Of a DNA stretch of 64,000 nucleotides, positions 56,914 through 64,000 are shown in pieces. Under the pieces are notes generated by a model that saw only the letters and a list, made by a program, of their open reading frames with translations, had not been told where the DNA came from and made no database searches. Each line of letters opens with the position of its first letter. The first letter of the stretch is position 1. Made by a program: the position numbers and the translations under genes. Source of the DNA: Ottelia alismoides (taxonomy: Eukaryota > Streptophyta > Magnoliopsida > Alismatales > Hydrocharitaceae); assembly GCA_037367405.1 (NCBI GenBank), contig JAZKJV010006035.1, positions 62,001 to 126,000 on the forward strand, given 5' to 3'.

Positions 56914-59900
56914 TCAAGAAGGAGCATAGATATCAATCATGCTGAGCTTGGAAGAACATCTCTGGAAAGGTCCTCTGAGCAATGGCTTGGTAAATATATC
57001 AGCAGTCTGGTCCTCTGAACTGACATGAGAAGTGGAAATGAAGCCCTTCTGGATCATGTCTCTAGTATAGTGACAATCTACCTCGATGTGCTTTGTTCTT
57101 TCATGAAAAGCTGGATTATTGGCAATAAACAATGCTGCCTGATTGTCACATTGAAGATTCATGGGCAAGGAGACATTTACATTCAAATCTTCTAAGATTG
57201 CTCTAACCCACATCATCTCTGCGCTTGCTTGTGCCATGGCTCTGTATTCGGATTCAGCACTGGATCTCGCCACAACAGTCTGTTTCTTGCTTTTCCAAGA
57301 AACCAAAGAGCTTCCTATGAAGATAGCAAATCCAGAAGTAGATTTACGATCCTTTGGACATCCTGCATAGTCTGCATCTGCACAAGCTGAAATAGACATA
57401 TCTGTATCTTTTCTAAATAGCAACCCTGTGCCTGGGGAAGACTTCAGATATCTCAATATCATATACAAGGCATTCATATGAACTTGCCTAGGCTGCTCCA
57501 TAAATTGACTCACCCGATTTACTGCAAAGGCAATATCCGGTCGAGTTATGGTAATGTATAGGAGCTTACCCACCATCTCTCTGTATCTTCTTTTGTCCAC
57601 CTCTTCGGTATCATTGTCGTACAGCTTCATGCTTGGGTCCACTGCATCCAGTCATTCCTGTTTCAACTAGCAAGTCTGTGACATATTTTCTTTGAGTCAT
57701 TACCATTCCTTGTGCATTTCTCGCAAACTCTATCCCCAGAAAATATCGTATCGTGCCTAGATCCTTCGTAATAAACTGACTTCCCAACAGGGATTTGGTT
57801 ATCTCAATTCCCTGAGCATCATCTCCTGTAACCATAATGTCATCAACATACATCATGACAACAATCATACCTCTAGGAGTCTTTTGGATGAACAGTGAAT
57901 GGTCCGCATTTGATCTCTTGAACCCCTGTCGTTCAATCAGCTGGGAAAGCTTCTGGAACCATGCCCGTGGACTCTGTTTGAGGCCATAGATAGCCTTATG
58001 AAGTCTGCACACCATCTGAGTCTCCCCCTCAGCAGCAAACCCCGGTGGCTGCTGCATGTAGACTTCCTCCTGTAGATCACCATACAAGAATGCATTCTTG
58101 ACATCAAGCTGAAAAATGGTCCAGTCACGTACCACAGCAACATATAGGAGGATGCGAAGAGTGGAGTGTCGAGCCACTGGTGAAAATGTATCCAAATAAT
58201 CTACCCCATAAGTTCGGGTAAATCCACGGGCAACAAGTCTGGCCTTGTATCTGTCGAGATGCCCATCTGCATGATATTTCGCCGTAAACACCCACTTGCT
58301 ACTCACCACAGAGGCACCTGGAGGAATGGGAACTAGAGACCAAGTCCCGCGAGACTGTAAGGCACGCATCTCCTCTTTCATAGCTAGACGCCAGCAATCA
58401 ATCTTCATGGCTTCTTGATAGGTCCGTGGAATCTCAACCGACGAGACAGCTGCTGCAAATCTCTGGAAATCACCATTGAGACGATGAAATGAGACTTGAG
58501 ACACAAGAGGATATGATGCACATTGTCTTCTCTGCTTCCTTTGAGCAATAGGCCGATCAAGATCTTCTATCACTGTGGTGACTGGCGGATCCTCCTCCGG
58601 TAGTAAAGGCTCTTGCACCGGTGCATTATCTAACCCATCATTAGTGATAACATCAGAACATACCTGAGGCATGCTGGATGGTTGGCATGTAGCTTGAGCA
58701 GGGCCTGACCGCCTTGTGTAGAACTTAGGAAATGGTACAATTGGAGGTGGTGGTGGTGGTGGTGGTGTAGTGGAGTCGGATTGACCCAGGCTTGGAGATG
58801 GAGGCACATAGACATTAGTATCCGTGGGTGTGGAGGAGACCAATCTGTCACCTGCAGGGGAGAAGTACATAACTGGTTCGAAAAATGTAACATCAGCACT
58901 CACATAGTACTTGTCATGAATGGGGTCATAGCAACGATATCCTTTCTGTGTCCTCGAGTAGCCCACAAAAACACACTTGATAGCTCTAGGAGAGAGCTTA
59001 TCAAGCCATGGAGATAACCGGTGAACAAAAGCAACGGTGCCAAAGACACGAGGTGTAAGAGAAAACAAGTCCTTGTCAGGAAAGAGAACAGAGATAGGAG
59101 CCTTTTCCCCAAGAACAGTAGAAGGCATGCGGTTGACCAGATAGCATGCTGTAAGTATAGCATCCCCCCAAAAGGCTAAGGGGGCACAACTCTGAATAAG
59201 TAATGTGCGAGCAATATCAAGAAAGTGTCGATGTTTCCGTTCTGCAACACCATTTTGTTGAGATGTGTATGCACATGTGGTTTGGTGGATAATGCCCTTA
59301 GAGGAAAGAAATTGAGCAAGAGAACGAGTACAAAACTCCAATGCATTGTCAGTACGCACATACTTAACAGTAGATAAAAAACATTTTGCACTTCATTGAT
59401 AAGGTTTTGAATAACACTTCCTGCTTCTGATTTATTTTTAAGAAGAAAAGTCCAAGACACTCGAGAGAAATCATCAACCACAATTAGATAGAACATGTGC
59501 CCCTGATGATCTGAGACACGACTGGGACCTCAAATATCTATATGAAATAACTCAAATGGGGAGCGACTGCTCCGACCCTGACGACTGGGGAAGCTAGACC
59601 GATGGTGCTTCCCTAACTGACACGCTTCACAACAAAATGACGAATTCGGAGAGATCTGAGGCAGGAGGTGACGCGTTTTCTGTAGCGGCAGGTGACCAAA
59701 GCGAAGATGCCATGTATATGGAGAGACGGAACCCTGAGAATGTAGTGATACGCCAGCGTAGGAGTTCCGTACGAGACGATAGAGGCCATTGTGCTCAGAA
59801 CCACAGCCAATCACCCTGCCCGTTAGTATGTCCTGAAAAATGACAGAAGATGGATCAAATATAGCATGACAGTGCAAATCTTTTGTAATCTCACTAATTG

Positions 59901-61125
59901 ATAATAAATTCATAGAGAACTCTGGTGCATGTAGAACATTCTGTAAGTGCATGGAGGGCAATAAAACCGTCTCCCCCTGACCGACAATAGGGGAATGAGT
60001 GCCATCAGCTATGAGTACTGAGCGACCAGGCTGAACAACACTATAGGACTGCATGTTATCTCTATCACAGCAGAGATGATGGGTGGCTCCAGAATCAACA
60101 ATCCAACCTGAGAGATCATGGTTATGATAGGAGACTGAAGTACTACTTGAGGTACTGACAGTAGCAGATGTACTAGCTGACGCTGAAGCCGCAACGTCGG
60201 AAGCGTCAGCACCCTCTGAAGATGACTGTGGCATAATATCACGAAGCCGTGCCACTAGCTCCTCGAACCTGTGATCTGGAGTAGATGTTGGTGGACCCTG
60301 AACATGATCAGCGACACGTGCAGAAGGAGGGAAGCCATGCTTGGAATAGCATGTATCCTCAGAATGACCAGTACGACGATAGAATGAGCACGTAGAACGC
60401 ACACGACCTCCTCGGCCACGTCCACCACTTCCTCTGCCACGAAATGAAGACGAACTACCTCGTCCTCTGGAGACTGTCATTGCCGAGGGAGGTGGAGTCG
60501 CTGTATTTGATGGAACTGGGACACGACTGAGCCTCCTGTAGACTTCTTCCATCGGTGGAATAGTGGCATCGGCAAGGATCTGAGAGCGTGCTGCCTCGTA
60601 CTCTGGGTCAAGGGCAGCAAGTAATACGCCTACCATAGTGGCGTTGCGGAACGTCTTCTGCTGTTCTGGTGTGGCTGTGAGCGGGATGGTGCTATATAAC
60701 TTCTCGAACATTCCACGAAGAGACGTGTATAGAGAATGAAGAGGCCTCCCATTTTGCTTCGTAGTAAAAACATCATGCTGCAACTGCAGCATCTTCGTCT
60801 CGTTCTGCACTTGAGAGTATGTAGTGGCCAGAATATCCCACATCGCCTTGACGGTGGGTTGATGGAGGACGTCGTTGGCTATCTCCATCGTGAGCGTTCC
60901 TGACAACCAAACTTTGGCATACGCATCATCAGCCTCCCATGAGGCATAAATCCCCGTCTTCTCTGCTGGCTCCTCTTCGGTAAGAATATGTTTCTTACCA
61001 CACGACTTCATAAGACTCAGGAACTGCATAGCCCAGAGTTCGTAGTTCGTCCCGTCCATTTTGACTATTGGTGCCGAACCTTTGAAGGCACTTATGGCGG
61101 GCATATCAATCTTTTGGTCTGACAT
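56914..61125 (-). pseudogene. E3 gag-pol, nearly intact
   Basis: Gag from ATG 61125 ([38 protein letters not shown]) has a zinc-knuckle-like CSFYRRTGHSEDTC in which the second Cys is Tyr. Protease [14 protein letters not shown] is near 60090. Integrase zinc region has WHLRFGH and [11 protein letters not shown] (about 59610-59690), then [13 protein letters not shown] at 59355 and [21 protein letters not shown] has YVDDIMVTGDD near 57835. RNase H has [18 protein letters not shown] and [13 protein letters not shown]. Two breaks: a shift at about 59360-59530, and a ~20-base deletion at about 57640 where RT loses the residues before DPSMKLYD. Confidence 0.9.
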
Positions 61126-61170
61126 ATCGCCGGAGAGGAAGACCAAGGGATGAGAGACAACAGAACCGGT

Positions 61171-61225
61171 GTCTACAAAGACACGTTAGGATCCAAGTGC
61201 ATATGTAGACTTATGCACTTGAATC
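61171..61225 (-). promoter_or_regulatory. Leader RNA hairpin and complementary segment in E3
   Basis: On the minus strand, GATTC-AAGTGCATA pairs with TATGCACTT-GGATC (one G-U) around loop AGTCTACA (61204-61211). TGTAGAC (61171-61177) lies 26 bases downstream of the stem and is complementary to seven loop bases; it can also pair locally with GTGTCT. The gag ATG is at 61125. Confidence 0.7.
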
Positions 61226-61471
61226 CATCAGCGGTGGATGGGGCCCGGCGGCAAGGGAGGGGCAGGGGGTGGGCCCCGGCGGCAAGGGGGGGTCCCGGCG
61301 GCAAGGGGAGAAACCCGGCGGCTGGAGAGAGGCGGCGGGAGGGGACCCGGCGGCTGGAGAGGGGCGGTGGGAGGGGACCCGGTGACTGGAGAGAGGCGGA
61401 GGGAGGGCCCGGCGGCAAAGGGGGGCGGCGGGTGGAGAAAATCCTACACTAGGGTTTTGGCTCTGATACCA
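61226..61471 (-). other. E3 leader, GC-rich repeats and primer binding site
   Basis: GGCGGC/GGAGAGGGGCGG-type repeats (about 61245-61435), non-coding, ending with the primer binding site complement at 61460-61471. Confidence 0.8.
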
Positions 61472-61622
61472 TGTTAGAGTAAATGATACTTTTCTATATT
61501 ATTCCATAGAGCCCTCGGGTCTCTTATATAGAGAGAAAACCCTTGGGTAAATTACATAGACGTACATGATATAAATAGGAAATACATAACAGTACATCAT
61601 GACATAAAAGTAAACCTCTACA
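61472..61622 (-). repeat. 5' LTR of E3
   Basis: 151 bp, next to GTAAC (61623-61627). Confidence 0.92.
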
Positions 61623-64000
61623 GTAACAATGAGGTAGAGAAGTTTGCCAACTAGGCTTTTATATCGAGTAACATCTTCGAAAATGGGATCAGAGGACGTG
61701 GAGTGTTTCTTTGGGTTTGTCGGAATACCCGAAGGCTTGCATCCAAGTAATCCAGCTTCAGTAAGGATGCCTAGTCAGTATTTTCTCTAAGAGAGATGAA
61801 GGCCTTCTGTAGTGCTAGTATTTCTATGCCCAAGAAATAGCGTAATGGACCAAGGTCCTTAAAAAAAACACTTTCGGGAGAAAGGTCTTGGTTCCTAGAA
61901 CCCATTTATCATCATCACATGTGATAACCATATCATCCACATAGATAGTAAGTACAACGGTACCGCTTCGCTTGTTCGTCTTCTGACAAACACAAAATAG
62001 TCAGAGGTTGTTCTCTGAAAGCCAAGAGTGCTGATTTCTGCAGTAGGTTTGTCAAACCATGCCATCGGGCTTTGTTTCAGGCCATATATTGCCTTGCGAA
62101 GTCGACATGCACACTCCCCCTCGACTTCATACCTCGGAGGCTGCATCATGTAAACCTCTTCATCAAGATCTCCATATAGAAATGCATTTTTCACATCTAG
62201 TTGAAAGATAGGCCATTCTTTATTAATGACCGCTGAAAGGATAGTTCTGATAGAGCCCATTCGTGCAACTGGTGAGAATGTCTCAAAGTAATCTACGCCA
62301 TATGTCTGCATAAAGCCTTTATCCACAAGGCGAGCTTTCAATCTGTCAATTAACTCGTCTGGTGATTGTTTGGCCACGAAGACCCATCTGCACGCCACAT
62401 GTCTAGTCCCTTTAGGGCAATGCACTAGATCTCATGTTCCTCTGGAAGTAAGAGCCTCCATCTATTCATTCATGGACCGACACCAATCTGAATCCTGTAA
62501 AGCACTATGATGGCCTTTCGGAATAAAAACAGTCATGAGAGCATCTGCATATCTTCTGTCAGTGGTTGATAAACTAGCAATAGAAGTGAAATGATGCATG
62601 GGATGAAGTGTACAATGCCTCTTAGTTCTGTGTAGAGCAATGGGAAACTCCTCATGATCATTCGAAACAGTAGTGAAGGGGACACTCGAATTAGGCATAT
62701 CATCCTGCAATAAAGAAATAGGTAATGGAACATCTTGTGAAATTTTTGTTTTTTCTTATAGATAATGGGTGGAGGTGGGAGATCAAGAGGGATATCAGTA
62801 ATAGATTGTGTGAAGAATCTGGTCTGCTCAAAAAAGGTTACATCAGCAGATATATAATAGCGATGTCCAGTTGGATCATAACACTGTAACCTTTTTTAGT
62901 AAGAGAATAACCAAGGAAAACACATTTAATTGCACGAGGAGAGAGTTCGTCAGCAGTGTGAAAGTTATTAACAAATGCAACACATCCAAAAATTCATAAG
63001 GGTAGATGAAAAGGTAACTCAGTTGGGTAGAGCGGTGCAAAGGTAGTGGATCCATTTAGAGATGGAGATGCAACCCTGTTGATAAGATAGACAGCGGTTA
63101 AAACAACATCCCCCTAATAGGTTTTGGGAACTTTCATCTGGGTGAGGAGGGATTTTGCAATATTTAGAAGGTGCCTGAGTTTCCTTTCTGCTACCCCGTT
63201 TTGTTGCGATATGTAAGGACATGATGTTTGATGAATGGTGCCCTGGGATGCAAAGAAAGTGGTTAGATCATGTCGAGTAAATTCCAAAGTGTTATCTGAG
63301 CGAAAGATTTGAACACCGGAGGGAAAAAATATTTTTGACATAATGGAATAAATTCTTAATAATACTATTAATCTCCGATCGTTCTTTTAACAGATAGACC
63401 CAAGACAATCGACTGTAGTCATCGACGAAAATAACAAAGTGCTTATGTCCACTCAGAGTACGGACCAGACAGGGTCCTTAAATATCACAATGGACTAAAG
63501 AAAAAGGAACTTCGAGGTGAGGTTTTGAACGAGTAGGGAAGGACGCTCGATGATGTTTCCCGAACTGACACGCCTCACACTCAAAGGGCTTGAGCGTAGA
63601 GAGCTTGGAGAACATTAAAGAGATAGCTTTGGCGGATGGATGACCGAGGCGAAGATGCCAAAGAACATGATCACTAGATATAGATGCATCGCCAGGAAAA
63701 TCAGAATCAGAGGAGATAGCAAGATAATATAGGCCGTTCTTCTCATGTCCCTCACCAAAAATCTATCTCATCCGGATGTCCTGAGAATAACAACAAAACT
63801 CATAAAAAATCACACGACAGTTAAGTTCCTGGCATAACTTGTGAACAGATAAGACACTAAGTGGAAAATCAGGAGCAGAGTGCACATCAGTAAGTCGGAG
63901 TTTGGAGGAAAACTCCATAGTCCCCACAGTAGTGATAGGGGAATGTGCCTCATTGGCAACCGAACAGTCCTCACAACTGAAGACGAGTATGCAGAGATGA
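61623..64000 (-). pseudogene. B3 reverse transcriptase, integrase, protease (continues beyond the window)
   Basis: On the minus strand: RT from HVACRWVFVAKQSPDELIDR near 62340-62395 to [16 protein letters not shown] near 62045-62095, the linker near 62462-62750, integrase with [18 protein letters not shown] near 63150-63205 and FRSDNTLEF near 63280-63310, and zinc region [16 protein letters not shown] near 63540-63590. The decayed protease side reaches the window edge. Several stops and shifts. Confidence 0.8.

Larger units (their letters stand above)
56757..61622 (-). mobile_element. Full-length Ty1/copia element E3 (family A)
   Basis: LTRs at 56757-56906 and 61472-61622 differ at about five positions. 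A perfect 5-bp duplication GTAAC is at 56752-56756 and 61623-61627. The primer binding site complement GCTCTGATACCA is at 61460-61471 and the polypurine tract complement CTCCCCCTCAAG at 56907-56918. It is the best preserved element in the window, inserted in the RT of B3. Confidence 0.94.
55955..64000 (-). mobile_element. Ty1/copia element B3 (family B), split by E3, leaving the window
   Basis: The 3' LTR is at about 55955-56116 and the polypurine tract complement TCCCCCTCAAG at 56117-56127. RNase H and part of RT lie at 56123-56756. E3 is inserted at GTAAC, and the rest of RT, integrase and protease sequence runs from 61623 to the window edge. The gag, leader and 5' LTR lie beyond 64000. Confidence 0.82.

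Noticed and set aside
1..64000. CRISPR arrays, bacterial operons, phage or plasmid features
   Set aside because: No spaced palindromic repeats, ribosome-binding-site-led gene clusters or prophage genes. The gene structure is eukaryotic.

Overview
The window is nuclear DNA of a flowering plant. It holds a plant CLE peptide gene, a plant-type EF-hand Na+/Ca2+ exchanger gene (NCL family) with GT-AG introns, and many Ty1/copia-type LTR retrotransposons whose primer binding sites match the initiator tRNA-Met motif TGGTATCAGAGC. The species cannot be assigned from the sequence alone. LAYOUT. 1-8 kb lies outside the host genes and is dominated by a tandem, three-LTR, non-coding retroelement (family T, 1229-6120) framed by a perfect 5-bp duplication, AGTAG. 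A small intronless CLE prepropeptide gene follows on the + strand (8169-8417). From 9288 to at least 55495 the minus strand carries one host gene, the NCL exchanger. Six exons are visible (55307-55495, 55015-55196, 36674-36819, 36333-36597, 35942-36256, 9288-9536) and all their junctions keep the reading frame. Two introns are huge (36820-55014, 18.2 kb; 9537-35941, 26.4 kb). The intron upstream of the first visible exon is at least 8.5 kb and leaves the window. INTRONS. The 26.4-kb intron holds a decayed + copia element (B1), a minus copia element (E5) split by a younger one (E2, identical LTRs), an old minus copia (C) containing a ~1-kb DNA element (D), which in turn contains a 507-bp hAT-like MITE and a family T element (T3), then a + copia (E1, duplication GGTCC) and a 1.2-kb hAT-like element, both inserted in an older LTR. 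The 18.2-kb intron holds a solo LTR, copia B2, and a mosaic of copia M, a Tnt1-like element and opposed LTRs. The upstream intron holds minus copia B3, split by the nearly complete copia E3 (duplication GTAAC). WHAT STANDS OUT. First, E2 carries a 288-bp piece of the host DNA polymerase delta catalytic subunit whose protein order is circularly permuted, as if copied once around a circular template. Second, family A copia elements share a leader RNA structure: a hairpin with an invariant 8-nt loop, stems that differ in sequence but keep pairing, and a downstream segment complementary to the loop. Third, the exchanger gene seems to keep an open frame although at least 53 kb of mostly retroelement sequence sits in its introns. 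Apart from the CLE gene and the exchanger exons, nearly every open frame here is a decayed gag-pol fragment or a chance frame.
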